Positions 35,458 through 44,366 of a DNA stretch of 64,000 nucleotides are shown piece by piece. Origin of the DNA: Taishania sp. GTDB taxonomy: Bacteria; Bacteroidota; Bacteroidia; Flavobacteriales_D; Crocinitomicaceae. The position numbers were made by a program, and so were the translations under genes. Under the pieces are notes generated by a model that saw only the letters and a list, made by a program, of their open reading frames with translations, made no database searches and was not told the DNA's origin. The stretch lies in the NCBI GenBank assembly GCA_030150045.1, contig JASLGM010000039.1:1-64000 (forward strand), in the 5' to 3' direction. Within the stretch, counting starts at the first letter, position 1, and every line of letters begins with the position of its first letter.

Positions 35458-36540
35458 ATGGGATTTTTTAGTAAATTATTTGGCAAGACAAAAGAAGTCG
35501 CTCCTAAAGGATTTGAACAATTAATGGTGCGCGAAGTTCGTCCTTTATCTACAGATACAGTAGAGATTCTGTTCGAAATTCCAAATACTGTAAAACCAAA
35601 ATATGAGTACACACCCGGTCAATATGTCAACCTACAAGTTACTGTCGATGGGGAAAATCATAGACGTTCTTATAGTATTTGTAGTAAACCAGATCAACCC
35701 CTTGCTGTAGCTGTTAAGAAAGTAGAAAAAGGAATCGTTTCTAATTTCTTAAACAGTAAAATTGATCAAGGAGATTACATTTGGGTGAGTTCACCAGAAG
35801 GGAACTTCGTGATGGGTCAGGAAAAAAACATTGTCGCAATTGCTGCTGGTTCTGGTATAACACCAATCATGAGTATGGCAAAAGAAATTGAAGACAAAAC
35901 AGACACTAAAATTAATTTACTTTATGGAAGTAAAACGGAGGCTTCTGTTCTATTCAAAGAAGAATTAAAACAATTTAAAAATACAAATACTACCTACTTC
36001 TTCTCTAAAGAGAGTGTAGCTGGTGCTCAGGCAGGTCGCATATCGAAAGAAACAATTACTGATCTAATTAAAGCGGATTTATCTTTATTAAAAGCGGATG
36101 GATTCTTTATTTGTGGACCAGAAGAATTAATCTTTACCACAAAAGAAGTTCTTGAATTATTTGGTGTAAGTAAAGACAAGATTCACTACGAGTTATTTAC
36201 AACTCCAACCGCCCCTCAAAACACAAGAACACCAGTAACGGAAGAAACTGGATTCTCTGGTGAAGCGAAAATATCGGTTACATTAGACGGTGAAGTTTTT
36301 GATTTCAAAGCGCAAAGCGAAGGCAGAACCATCTTAGATCAATTGATGAAAGAAGGAGCAGATGCACCTTATTCTTGTCGTGGCGGCGTATGTTCTTCTT
36401 GTAAGGCAAAGGTAACGGAAGGAAGTGTGAAAATGGGGTTAAACTATTCTCTTACAGATCGAGAAATCGAAGAAGGGTACATATTAACCTGCCAAGCACA
36501 TCCTACAAGTGAAAACGTAAAAATTACTTTCGATGCCTAA
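35458..36540 (+). CDS. PaaE-like ferredoxin:NAD(P)H reductase (copy 2)
   Basis: 360 residues with the same three-domain build as its neighbour: RRSYSICSKP (FAD), AAGSGITPIMSMA and FFICGPEELI (NAD(P)H), then YSCRGGVCSSCKAK and ILTCQAHP (2Fe-2S ligands). It has its own N-terminal stretch MGFFSKLFGKTKEVAPKG and diverges along its length, so this is an old tandem duplication, not a recent one. It may serve the same epoxidase or another oxygenase. Its last 8 bp overlap the SDR gene. Confidence 0.88.
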   Translation: MGFFSKLFGKTKEVAPKGFEQLMVREVRPLSTDTVEILFEIPNTVKPKYEYTPGQYVNLQVTVDGENHRRSYSICSKPDQPLAVAVKKVEKGIVSNFLNSKIDQGDYIWVSSPEGNFVMGQEKNIVAIAAGSGITPIMSMAKEIEDKTDTKINLLYGSKTEASVLFKEELKQFKNTNTTYFFSKESVAGAQAGRISKETITDLIKADLSLLKADGFFICGPEELIFTTKEVLELFGVSKDKIHYELFTTPTAPQNTRTPVTEETGFSGEAKISVTLDGEVFDFKAQSEGRTILDQLMKEGADAPYSCRGGVCSSCKAKVTEGSVKMGLNYSLTDREIEEGYILTCQAHPTSENVKITFDA

Positions 36541-37222
36541 AAATATTGTTGTTATAGGATCCTCACGTGGCATTGGGAAAGCATTAGTAAAACACTTTGC
36601 TCAAAACCCTGATGATCATGTGTATGCTTTATCTCGAGATATTTTCTTAATGAAGAAGAATTTTGAAGGGTTAAATAATGTCACTCCTATCGAATTGGAC
36701 CTACATGCCGAAACACTTGCTTTTGATTTGAACAAAATCGTTCTTTCATTGCCAAGCATTGACATTTTAGTGAACAATGCTGGGTTTCTTGTAAACAAAC
36801 CGTTCACAGAATTGTCATTCTATGAAATCCAAAAATCGTATCAAATCAATGTGATTGCTGTCATGCAAACCGTTCAGGCATTTTTACCCTTAATGGAAAA
36901 GGGAGCGCATATTGTAAACATCAGCTCGATTGGTGGTTTCCAAGGAAGTGTAAAATTCCCGGGGTTAACAGCTTATTCCACTTCAAAAGCAGCTTTAGTT
37001 TCCTTCACAGAGATGTTTGCAGAAGAGTATAAAGATTCTACTATACGTATGAATTGTTTGTGTTTAGGATCTGTACAAACAGAAATGTTAGAAGAAGCTT
37101 TTCCAGGTTACAAAGCTTTAGTAACTCCTTCTCAAATGGCAGAATACATTACACATTTTGCACATACGGCTCACAATTGGATGAATGGAAAAATCATTCC
37201 TGTGTCTTTAACTACTCCTTAA
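36533..37222 (+). CDS. Short-chain dehydrogenase/reductase
   Basis: 229 residues, classical SDR: NAD(P)-binding IGSSRGIGKAL near residue 8, NNAG in the middle, the catalytic Ser in INISSIGG and Tyr-x-x-x-Lys in YSTSKAAL. The final part lacks an extended substrate lid. It overlaps the second paaE-like gene by 8 bp and is followed by a terminator, so it belongs to the paaE operon. A dehydrogenation in aromatic-acid catabolism is an inference from context only. Confidence 0.9.
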   Translation: MPKNIVVIGSSRGIGKALVKHFAQNPDDHVYALSRDIFLMKKNFEGLNNVTPIELDLHAETLAFDLNKIVLSLPSIDILVNNAGFLVNKPFTELSFYEIQKSYQINVIAVMQTVQAFLPLMEKGAHIVNISSIGGFQGSVKFPGLTAYSTSKAALVSFTEMFAEEYKDSTIRMNCLCLGSVQTEMLEEAFPGYKALVTPSQMAEYITHFAHTAHNWMNGKIIPVSLTTP

Positions 37223-37246
37223 TTCATAACACTATAAAAACATTGG

Positions 37247-37272
37247 GAAAAAGAGCTTCGGCTCTTTTTTTC
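37247..37272 (+). terminator. Terminator of the paaE-SDR operon
   Basis: The 8-bp stem AAAAGAGC / GCTCTTTT with a TTCG tetraloop and a T-run. Confidence 0.9.
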
Positions 37273-37342
37273 ATTTAACCGATTTCTACACGCATTTCAT
37301 TCATTCAGCAATAGGAATTGTTTGTTTAGATAGTGGAATTAA

Positions 37343-38380
37343 TTGGAGTTTATTAATTTCAAGAAAAATACTGCAGTGCGTTACGGAGGTTTGTTACTTT
37401 TTTTTCAAATACTACTTTCCCTTTCTTCATGGGGACAAGACATGCATTGGACACAATTTAACCATAATCCGCTCTATCAAAACCCCGCTAACACAGGAAA
37501 TTTCAAAGGAGACCTAAGATGGACAGCAAATTATAGAGATCAATGGCGTTCTGTTAGTAAAGCCTTTTCGACTGTTTCTGTCGGGATGGATGGTCGCTTA
37601 CTTTCATTCAGAAACCTATCTTTTGGTGGTAATTTTTCACATGATGTAGTTGGCGATGGCGCATTAAGAACCCTAGAAGCAAATTTCTCCGCAAGTTATT
37701 CCCTCCGTTTAAACAACGACAGTACTCAACTTATTTCATTTGGTGTGAATGCAGGCGTAAATAACAGAATGGTGGACTGGAACGCAATGAAATTTGGGAG
37801 TCAATTTAATGGAATACATTACGACCCCACTTATGCAACTAACGAAGGTTTTACTAGAAGTCAACGTACTAACTTCAATTCAAGCGTTGGCGCATTATAC
37901 CAAAACTTCCTCGGTGATCGAAAAAAAATAGAAGTTGGTTTCGCCATGCACAATCTCGCTCGTCCTAATAATGGTTTTTATGACGAAGTCATCCGTAGAC
38001 CAATACGCTATTTATTACACGCACAAATGGAACTGCCAATTGGATTTGATTGGGACATCATCCCTTCTGTTCAACTCCAATTTCAAGGGAAATATTGGGA
38101 ACTACTTTATGGTGCATCTGTTAGGTACATAATACAAGACCGAATGGGAATTTACCGAGCCGCCTTCTTTGGGGCTTGGAACCGCCCTATAGATGCCCTT
38201 ATGCTATCCGGAGGGATGCAATTTAATAGTCTTTTTGTGGGGTTGAGCTACGACATAAACTATAATAAACTTGTCCCAGCAAGTAGTACTTTAGGCGCTT
38301 TTGAAATCGCCCTAAGGTATACGCTTTTCCGCTTCAAGCCTAAAAACATAAACCACAGAATATGTCCAAGCTATATATAA
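37343..38380 (+). CDS. PorP/SprF family type IX secretion membrane protein
   Basis: 345 residues. No ATG opens the frame: it starts at TTG 37343 or GTG 37376, and the GTG leaves a cleaner signal peptide (RYGGLLLFFQILLSLSSWGQ). The mature start QDMHWTQFNHNPLYQNPANTGNF is the standard PorP/SprF opening, followed by an outer-membrane barrel. PorP/SprF proteins help export or anchor particular T9SS type B substrates and are usually paired with them. The downstream PorE-like gene overlaps it by 19 bp. Confidence 0.9.
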   Translation: MEFINFKKNTAVRYGGLLLFFQILLSLSSWGQDMHWTQFNHNPLYQNPANTGNFKGDLRWTANYRDQWRSVSKAFSTVSVGMDGRLLSFRNLSFGGNFSHDVVGDGALRTLEANFSASYSLRLNNDSTQLISFGVNAGVNNRMVDWNAMKFGSQFNGIHYDPTYATNEGFTRSQRTNFNSSVGALYQNFLGDRKKIEVGFAMHNLARPNNGFYDEVIRRPIRYLLHAQMELPIGFDWDIIPSVQLQFQGKYWELLYGASVRYIIQDRMGIYRAAFFGAWNRPIDALMLSGGMQFNSLFVGLSYDINYNKLVPASSTLGAFEIALRYTLFRFKPKNINHRICPSYI

Positions 38381-40566
38381 TCCTTTTTTTCCTGGGCGTT
38401 TTGTTTCATGTAGAAGCACAAAGTCTACTTCCTAAATACATTAAATACGCTGAAGAGCAAATGCAGAAGGGCGATTACTATAACGCTGTCATTCATCTCG
38501 AAAAAGCCTTAGAAATTGATTCCAATACGGTAGACATACTATGGAAGATGGCAGAAGCACAAAATGCATATAAAAATTATGAAAAAGCAACTTACTACTA
38601 CAGTAAAGTCTACCAGAAAGAAAATTCTCAAATGTTCCCCTCCTGCTTACTCAAATTAGGGTTAATGCAAAAACAAAATGGAGAATATGATCGCGCTTTA
38701 GCATCCTTTAAAAAAGCAAAAAAGTTATATAGTAAAGACAAAAGAAATTATTTATATATCAAGTCAAAGCAAGAAGTAGAAAGTACCATATGGGCCATTT
38801 CACAACTACCAATCTATGAAAAATTGGACATGCAAAGATTACCAGAACCAGTAAATTCACCAAATGCAGAATTTGGTCATACGATAGTTAACAACACCTT
38901 ATATTTCTCTTCTTTAAGAGGTGACAGCGTCTCAAACCAAGAAGAAGTATACAGTAAAAAATATTTGCATCAGATCTACAAAACAGAAATCGAGAACATG
39001 AAAACCATAACCCCTTTGTTTGCCACAGATCATCACCAGGGGAATGGCACTTTCTCAACAGACGGGAAACGATTCTACTACAGTAAATGTCAAGATAATA
39101 ATGGTGCTTTTACATGTAAGATTGCTGTGCGTATATTTGAAAACGGAACCTTCAAAAACGAAGATATTCTTGGGGAAATCATAAATTCATCAGAGGCTAC
39201 AACGACAACTATGCCACACATTGCCCACATCGATGAAAAAGAATATCTCTTTTTTTGCTCTAACCGAAAAGACAGTGAAGGAGGTTTAGATATTTACTTT
39301 TCGGAAGTGAAAAATGGACACACCTACACCAAAGCAAAGGCCATAAAAAGTATCAATTCTATCGAAGATGAAATCACACCTTTCTGGGATGTGAAACAGC
39401 AACGCTTATATTTCTCAAGTACTTGGAATCAAAACTTCGGAGGAATGGATGTTTTTTATTCCAGCTACGCAAACGGCACTTTCGGGACGCCTCAAAATGC
39501 AGGTCAACCGACAAATTCTCCAGCCAATGACAACTACTTTTTTATTGCGCAAGAAGAGAAGTACGTCAGCTCCAATCGAGTTGGAGTATTATACGCTAAA
39601 AACCCAACATGCTGCAGCGACATTTTTAAATTACAAAAACCAAGTTTCTTTGCTCCTCCAACGCCATCGGAATCTTTAGCTGAATTGAATAAACGCTTAC
39701 CGGTTACTCTTTTTTTTCACAACGACGAACCCAATCCAAGAACAACAGCATCTTCAACAACACAGAATTACCTCACCACGTATACTAAATACCTAGAACT
39801 AGAAGAAACTTACAAAAAAGAATACCAATATGGTCTAAAAGGCGACGACGCTCAATTTGCTGCTGAAGACATTGAAGATTTTTTCCTTGAATATGTAAAA
39901 AAAGGCGTTAATGACTTGTCCTTGTTCACTCAATTACTATTCGAAGAATTGCAAACAGGAAAGCACCTACATCTGATTGTTAGAGGGTTTGCTTCACCCT
40001 TAGCCAAAACAGAATACAATGTACAACTTACCAAACGTCGTATTTCTTCTCTTGAAAATTACTTACACGAATGGCAGAATGGCGCTTTAGTAAAGTATTT
40101 TGAATCTGGGAAACTAGCTATTGAACAAGTACCCTTTGGTGAGTACAATGCCAATCAATTGATATCCGATAACCCCAATGACCAGAAACAATCCGTATAT
40201 TCACGGGCCGCAGCTTTGGAACGGAAAATTGAAATCAACAGTATTTCGACGGAAGATACAGGCAAGGTATCAAACATAACACTAAAAAATGCTGTGTTTG
40301 ATGCAGGAAAAAAACCATTAGGAAGCAACATTTCCGCAACCTTTGAAATACAAAATAGCGGAGAGGAAGTCGTTTTAGAGTTAGCACATAAAGATGCTTG
40401 CATAGACGCTCCTGCCGCACTACTATTGGAAAGAAACAAAGAAACTAAACTAACCGTGTTCTATCATACAGAAGGATATTTTGGACATTCAACGCGCCAG
40501 ATTGTTTATATCCATCCGCAAACAAAAGAACGATATACACTGAATGTAACAACTGTTTTACAATAA
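38362..40566 (+). CDS. PorE-like TPR / beta-propeller / OmpA-like periplasmic protein
   Basis: 734 residues with signal peptide (ends FHVEAQ). Domains in order: TPRs (about 25-130), WD40-like PD40 propeller (about 165-430; motifs such as LYFSSLRGDS, FFCSNRKDSEGGLDIY, LYFSSTWNQNFGGMDVFYSS), a linker, an OmpA-like peptidoglycan-binding segment (LIVRGFASPLAKTEYNVQLTKRRI, about 540-570) and a C-terminal DUF1573-like Ig module (VFDAGKKPLGSNISATFEIQN). PorE of T9SS has TPR, propeller and OmpA parts and ties the machinery to the cell wall. Coupled to the PorP/SprF gene. The DUF1573-like tail is unusual. Confidence 0.82.
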   Translation: MSKLYIILFFLGVLFHVEAQSLLPKYIKYAEEQMQKGDYYNAVIHLEKALEIDSNTVDILWKMAEAQNAYKNYEKATYYYSKVYQKENSQMFPSCLLKLGLMQKQNGEYDRALASFKKAKKLYSKDKRNYLYIKSKQEVESTIWAISQLPIYEKLDMQRLPEPVNSPNAEFGHTIVNNTLYFSSLRGDSVSNQEEVYSKKYLHQIYKTEIENMKTITPLFATDHHQGNGTFSTDGKRFYYSKCQDNNGAFTCKIAVRIFENGTFKNEDILGEIINSSEATTTTMPHIAHIDEKEYLFFCSNRKDSEGGLDIYFSEVKNGHTYTKAKAIKSINSIEDEITPFWDVKQQRLYFSSTWNQNFGGMDVFYSSYANGTFGTPQNAGQPTNSPANDNYFFIAQEEKYVSSNRVGVLYAKNPTCCSDIFKLQKPSFFAPPTPSESLAELNKRLPVTLFFHNDEPNPRTTASSTTQNYLTTYTKYLELEETYKKEYQYGLKGDDAQFAAEDIEDFFLEYVKKGVNDLSLFTQLLFEELQTGKHLHLIVRGFASPLAKTEYNVQLTKRRISSLENYLHEWQNGALVKYFESGKLAIEQVPFGEYNANQLISDNPNDQKQSVYSRAAALERKIEINSISTEDTGKVSNITLKNAVFDAGKKPLGSNISATFEIQNSGEEVVLELAHKDACIDAPAALLLERNKETKLTVFYHTEGYFGHSTRQIVYIHPQTKERYTLNVTTVLQ

Positions 40567-40583
40567 TTAGTTGCTTTTTATTA

Positions 40584-40591
40584 TAACTTTG
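40584..40591 (+). promoter_or_regulatory. -7 box of the acyltransferase gene
   Basis: TAACTTTG, a perfect TAnnTTTG match, 14 bp before the start codon at 40606. Confidence 0.45.
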
Positions 40592-40605
40592 TACTTTAAA
40601 TTTTA

Positions 40606-41721
40606 ATGATGAGTGAAATTACATTAAAACCCTCTTCAAATCGCCTGCAATTCATAGACATGGCTCGTTCCATAGCTATATTATTGATGTTAGAAGGCCA
40701 TTTCGTAGACGATTCTTTGATGGACATCTATCGCGATCCGAATAACATCATTTATTCAACTTGGCTGTTTATTCGTGGTTTTACCGCTCCCATTTTCCTT
40801 ACAGTAACAGGATTGGTATTCGTTTACCTCCTTTTAATGAAAGAAGAAGAAGGATTTTTCAATAATCTTCGTGTAAAAAAAGGATTTAAACGCTCCGTAG
40901 AGTTATTGTTCTGGGGATTTATTCTCCAATATTATGCTTTCCACGTACTACAATGTATTGGAGTTGGTATCTTCACCATCCTAGTCATTTACGGCATTTA
41001 TAAACTGATTCGCTTTATTCCTCTTTGGGTATATTATCTCCTTGCTGGACTCCTGCTTTTTGGACTAAACATGTATTTTGATCAGCTAGAAAAATACGAA
41101 CTTTGGCCAAAGAACGCTCCTTATTTTGTGCAAAACATGTTCCACGGCCCTCAAAATAGAGCTATTTTCCCCATCGTTCCATGGATGGGTTATACCATGT
41201 TCGGAGCATTTATGGGATGCTTATTACATGTTTTTAAAGGAAATATAAAAAAGTGGTCAACCATTGCTATAACATTTGGCATTGGTATGATTTTGTTCTT
41301 TTATGCAAAACCAATTTTAATTTTTATTGACAACATCACAGGTAATCAATTTGTACTAAAATTGTCGCGACTAGATTGGTTGTACATGCGTTTAGGAATG
41401 GTCATTATCGTGTTGAGTTTACTCTTAATGATTGAACATATACTCGGCGAAATAAAACCGAACCTTTTCTTAAAAATGGGACAAAACACACTAACCATCT
41501 ATATTTTACACATGGTCGTTTTGTACGGTAGTATTACCGGATTGGGATTAAATCGTCTGTTTAGAAAATCATTAAACCCATGGGAAGTAACCATAGGAGC
41601 AATATTATTCATTGCCTTCTTTGTGATTCTCATCAAATACCTAGATCAAATAAAAGCCAAATTGGAATTTATTTTAGGCCCAATACGCAAGGTCATGAAC
41701 AAAATTTTCCGCATTTCATAA
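40606..41721 (+). CDS. Multi-pass membrane acyltransferase-like protein (DUF1624/acyltransferase-3 type)
   Basis: 371 residues with about ten membrane helices. The opening RLQFIDMARSIAILLMLEGHFVDD, with a His in the first helix end and an Asp-Met-Ala-Arg lead, is typical of the heparan-alpha-glucosaminide acetyltransferase-like/acyltransferase-3 fold. The C-terminal helix pair includes MGQNTLTIYILHMVVLYGSI, also typical. Such proteins move acyl groups from cytosolic acyl-CoA to sugars or lipids on the other face. The substrate cannot be told. It stands alone with its own -7 box and terminator. Confidence 0.78.
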   Translation: MMSEITLKPSSNRLQFIDMARSIAILLMLEGHFVDDSLMDIYRDPNNIIYSTWLFIRGFTAPIFLTVTGLVFVYLLLMKEEEGFFNNLRVKKGFKRSVELLFWGFILQYYAFHVLQCIGVGIFTILVIYGIYKLIRFIPLWVYYLLAGLLLFGLNMYFDQLEKYELWPKNAPYFVQNMFHGPQNRAIFPIVPWMGYTMFGAFMGCLLHVFKGNIKKWSTIAITFGIGMILFFYAKPILIFIDNITGNQFVLKLSRLDWLYMRLGMVIIVLSLLLMIEHILGEIKPNLFLKMGQNTLTIYILHMVVLYGSITGLGLNRLFRKSLNPWEVTIGAILFIAFFVILIKYLDQIKAKLEFILGPIRKVMNKIFRIS

Positions 41722-41740
41722 AGGAAACAAATGAGTAAGA

Positions 41741-41770
41741 AAGGGGTGTCAGTGGCACCTCTTTTTTTGT
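41741..41770 (+). terminator. Terminator of the acyltransferase gene
   Basis: Stem GGGGTG / CACCTC (one G-T pair) and a run of seven T. Element A4 starts 17 bp later. Confidence 0.7.
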
Positions 41771-41786
41771 TTTACCATTTTTATTT

Positions 41787-41932
41787 GGCAGCCTTTTCGG
41801 TTTTCGCGCTTTAGTAAAGTCCTGTAAACCGTTTCGCTAGCTGTTTTCTGCGTGCTTCCTTTGGTCGCAGCGAAAAACAAGCGCTTAATCGCTTCACAGT
41901 TCCTTTAGCTATCACGCTACACCCGGCCTGAA
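41787..41932 (+). repeat. Family A intergenic structured repeat, copy A4
   Basis: 146 bp. Conserved GCGCTTTAGTAAA, GTGCTTCCTTTGGTCGCAG and CCTTTAGCTATCACGC. The apical stem here is TTTTC / GAAAA and the middle stem is CTGTAAACCG opposite CGCTTCACAG (8 of 10 pairs): neither sequence resembles other copies, yet both mostly pair. It sits in the convergent gap after the acyltransferase terminator. The stretch 41933-42141 between A4 and B4 is AT-rich with no recognisable feature. Confidence 0.75.
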
Positions 41933-42141
41933 AACAGGTCGTTGAATACTAAATTATTGAAAAGTGAAAGATCTTGTATTCAAAAGAAGTAATCTCATCC
42001 TATAATTAAAAATACGTGCCGTTTAAAGCGTTTTTAAGCGATTAAATCCATGAGTGAATCCATTTTAATGAAGGAAACAAAAAGCGTTAGAAATTAACGA
42101 TTTTCAATTAAAAGTCAATTATGATTATTCACTGGGATTTC

Positions 42142-42248
42142 GCGTTAGGGATTGCAGTGGCATCCTTTTGTGAACGAAGTGAAACAAAAGATAAAACGAA
42201 AAGCCCGGCCCCTCGTCCCAATTCTCTTTGGGTCGAGGGGAAACGCCC
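42142..42248 (+). repeat. Family B intergenic structured repeat, copy B4
   Basis: Closing stem GCGTT (42142-42146) / AACGC (42242-42246); first hairpin ATCCTTTTGT / ACAAAAGAT; second hairpin CCCCTCG(TCCCAA) / (TTGGG)TCGAGGGG. Conserved strands TAGGGATTGCAGTGG and AAAGCCCGGCC. Same strand as A4, 209 bp downstream. Confidence 0.72.
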
Positions 42249-42276
42249 AGAAAAAAAATAAAGGAAATATTTTGAC

Positions 42277-42306
42277 AAAAAAAAGTCCTTCTTTTCAAAA
42301 GGACTT
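42277..42306 (-). terminator. Terminator of the SGNH-PKD gene
   Basis: Minus-strand stem AAGTCCTT / AAGGACTT followed by a run of eight T, 9 bp past the stop. Confidence 0.85.
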
Positions 42307-42314
42307 CGCGTTTA

Positions 42315-43382
42315 TTATATTCTTTTTTGCTTCGGTTGGTAATTAGTAACTGGATTGCTTGCAGGAACAGGCTTGGGTTTATAGGGCTCCTTGAAGGTAA
42401 TCGGACGATAAATAATGCGCGTCCCGCACTTGTCGTACACGGTTAACTTAACGTAATAAGTACCAAATGTTTTGTAGTAATGTTGATCTCTAACCTTTTC
42501 AGTTTGGGTTCCGTCACCGAACTCCCAAAGTAGCGAGTCAGCCTGAGGATAATTGGCATTTACCTTCACTTTGAACTTTCCCTCCTTGGTAAATTCGTGA
42601 TTGACATCCAAAATATTCATGTCTAGGTTATATTCTTTGAGATTTTTCATCACAAAAGAATAGGCGGTCGATTGAATAGGATAAGCCACTTCTTCGGGTA
42701 TATTTGAGGCAAAACCTCCTACTGGAGAAGAGCGGAACACCGCCGAATAGATTGTAGAAGCGACGATATAAGAGCCATATTTTGTAGGATGATGCTCATC
42801 TGCTTGATACAATTTAAAATCGGGATAATTTTTTCGCACCTCTTTCCATACGTTACCCACTGGAATAACAGGAATATCGAAGAGGTTTCCTAAATAACGG
42901 TAACCGTCTTCAATGGCCAAAGACATTTGATCGAAAGATCCAAGAACATCGGAATATGCGTATCCATTTTCATAGCCCCAAGTCATGTAAAGCAACAATT
43001 TCACACATGGATTATTCTTATAAAGCGTATCTACTATTTGTGTAAAATAAGGTACAACTGCAGTATCTATGTGTTCGTGTCCAAAACTTAACTCGCGGCT
43101 AAAACCTTGAAGAATGACGTAATCGTATTTGTTCCTATTAATGTCTTCATAGAGATCTTCTCTCTCGGAGTGCATCTTAAAGGTGTGATTACTTTTGGCA
43201 CTCATAACTACATTTACTTTATAGCTTTTTGAAGTTGCCAATTTCTCGAACATAACAGGCATGCTGTTCATGTGCGTAAAACTATTCCCAATAAACAAGA
43301 TATTAATGGGATTAAGTTCTTTTTGCGCCGCAGCCGTTAAGGGCAATAAGCCGAACAAGAAATGGAAGAATCTTTTAATCAT
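42315..43382 (-). CDS. Secreted SGNH-hydrolase-like protein with a PKD domain
   Basis: 355 residues from the ATG at 43382, which starts directly with the signal peptide MIKRFFHFLFGLLPLTAAAQ; an ATG seven codons upstream is also possible. The SGNH block I appears as ILFIGNSFTHMN (nucleophile Ser), block V as DEHHPTKYG (catalytic Asp/His), and the middle has YVILQGFSREL. A PKD domain follows (LLWEFGDGTQTEKV, about residues 285-325). Probably a secreted esterase or carbohydrate-modifying hydrolase; the substrate is unknown. No T9SS tail is obvious. Confidence 0.8.
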   Translation of the reverse strand: MIKRFFHFLFGLLPLTAAAQKELNPINILFIGNSFTHMNSMPVMFEKLATSKSYKVNVVMSAKSNHTFKMHSEREDLYEDINRNKYDYVILQGFSRELSFGHEHIDTAVVPYFTQIVDTLYKNNPCVKLLLYMTWGYENGYAYSDVLGSFDQMSLAIEDGYRYLGNLFDIPVIPVGNVWKEVRKNYPDFKLYQADEHHPTKYGSYIVASTIYSAVFRSSPVGGFASNIPEEVAYPIQSTAYSFVMKNLKEYNLDMNILDVNHEFTKEGKFKVKVNANYPQADSLLWEFGDGTQTEKVRDQHYYKTFGTYYVKLTVYDKCGTRIIYRPITFKEPYKPKPVPASNPVTNYQPKQKRI

Positions 43383-43426
43383 AGCATCTCGCAGTGCCTT
43401 CATATATGAATGTTGTAAATAATGAA

Positions 43427-43816
43427 TTAAGCTTTTTGCAAAAGTACAGCAATCTCTTCCAATTCTAGCTGAGACAACGTTAATTTTTCATTAGAAAAAT
43501 TCATATCGGAAACATTATTGATAGGAATGAGGTGGATGTGAGCATGCGGAACTTCAAGTCCGACAACAGCTACGCCAACTTTTCTACAAGGGAATACCGC
43601 TTTTATTTGTTTGGCTACTTTTTTAGCAAATACCATCATGTCAGCGAGCGTATCGTCTTCGATATCGAAGAGGTCGTCAACTTCCACTTTTGGTATAACC
43701 AAAACATGCCCCTTTTTAAGAGGCATGATGTCTAGGAATGCTAAAAATTTATCGGATTCTGCAATTTTGTGAGCAGGTATTTCTCCGTCAATAATTTTAG
43801 AAAACAGTGATTTCAT
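43427..43816 (-). CDS. HIT family nucleotide-binding protein
   Basis: 129 residues. The histidine triad HAHIHLIP is at about residues 92-98, with the preceding CRKVGVAVVGLEVP; the N-terminus SLFSKIIDGEIPAHKIAESD is typical of the Hint branch. These cytosolic enzymes hydrolyse purine nucleoside phosphoramidates and similar adenylates. Its start abuts the greA stop at 43816, so the two are co-transcribed. Confidence 0.95.
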   Translation of the reverse strand: MKSLFSKIIDGEIPAHKIAESDKFLAFLDIMPLKKGHVLVIPKVEVDDLFDIEDDTLADMMVFAKKVAKQIKAVFPCRKVGVAVVGLEVPHAHIHLIPINNVSDMNFSNEKLTLSQLELEEIAVLLQKA

Positions 43817-44289
43817 TATCTTGATATTTCAACTATTTCGAATTGTACGATTCCATTTGGTGTTTGAATATCTGCGATGTCTCCTACTTCTTTTCCAAGT
43901 AGTCCTTTTCCGATTGGAGATTCTACAGATATTTTTTTCTCTTTCAAATCTGCTTCATTTTCTGCAACGAGCATGTACTCCATTAGCATTCCATTTTTCA
44001 CATTTTTGATTTTCACTTTAGAAAGAATAAACACTTTAGAATTATCAATATTTGTTTCATCGATAATTCTAGCATTAGAGATTACAGCTTCTAATTTAGA
44101 GATTTTCATTTCTAAAATTCCTTGTGCTTCTTTAGCTGCATCATATTCTGCATTTTCAGATAAATCACCTTTATCTCTGGCTTCACCAATTTGATTTGAG
44201 ATAGCGGGTCTTTGCACCGTTTTCATTTCGTGCAATTCATCTTTTAACTTTTGTAAACCTTCGGCAGTGTAATAACTTAATTGTGCCAT
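43816..44289 (-). CDS. greA: Transcription elongation factor GreA
   Basis: 157 residues. N-terminal coiled coil with the hallmark GDLSENAEYDAAKEAQ, and C-terminal FKBP-like domain (SVESPIGKGLLGKEVGD). GreA enters the RNA polymerase secondary channel and triggers cleavage of backtracked transcripts; the acidic tip residues (D and E in the DLSENAEYD motif) are present. It lies directly upstream of the HIT gene with touching ends, a common arrangement in Bacteroidota. Confidence 0.96.
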   Translation of the reverse strand: MAQLSYYTAEGLQKLKDELHEMKTVQRPAISNQIGEARDKGDLSENAEYDAAKEAQGILEMKISKLEAVISNARIIDETNIDNSKVFILSKVKIKNVKNGMLMEYMLVAENEADLKEKKISVESPIGKGLLGKEVGDIADIQTPNGIVQFEIVEISR

Positions 44290-44305
44290 ATCAACTACGA
44301 TTTAA

Positions 44306-44343
44306 TATAAAAATTAAGAGAGCCCTCCTAGAAGAGCTCTCTT
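44306..44343 (-). terminator. Terminator of the TonB receptor-PorV module
   Basis: Minus-strand 8-bp stem AAGAGAGC / GCTCTCTT followed by a T-rich tract; lies about 24 bp past the PorV-like gene. Confidence 0.7.
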
Positions 44344-44366
44344 ATAAACAAATATAGTAAAATAAA

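Noticed and set aside
42152..42346. 64-codon plus-strand frame over B4
   Set aside because: Runs through element B4 and the terminator of the SGNH gene; not shared by other B copies.
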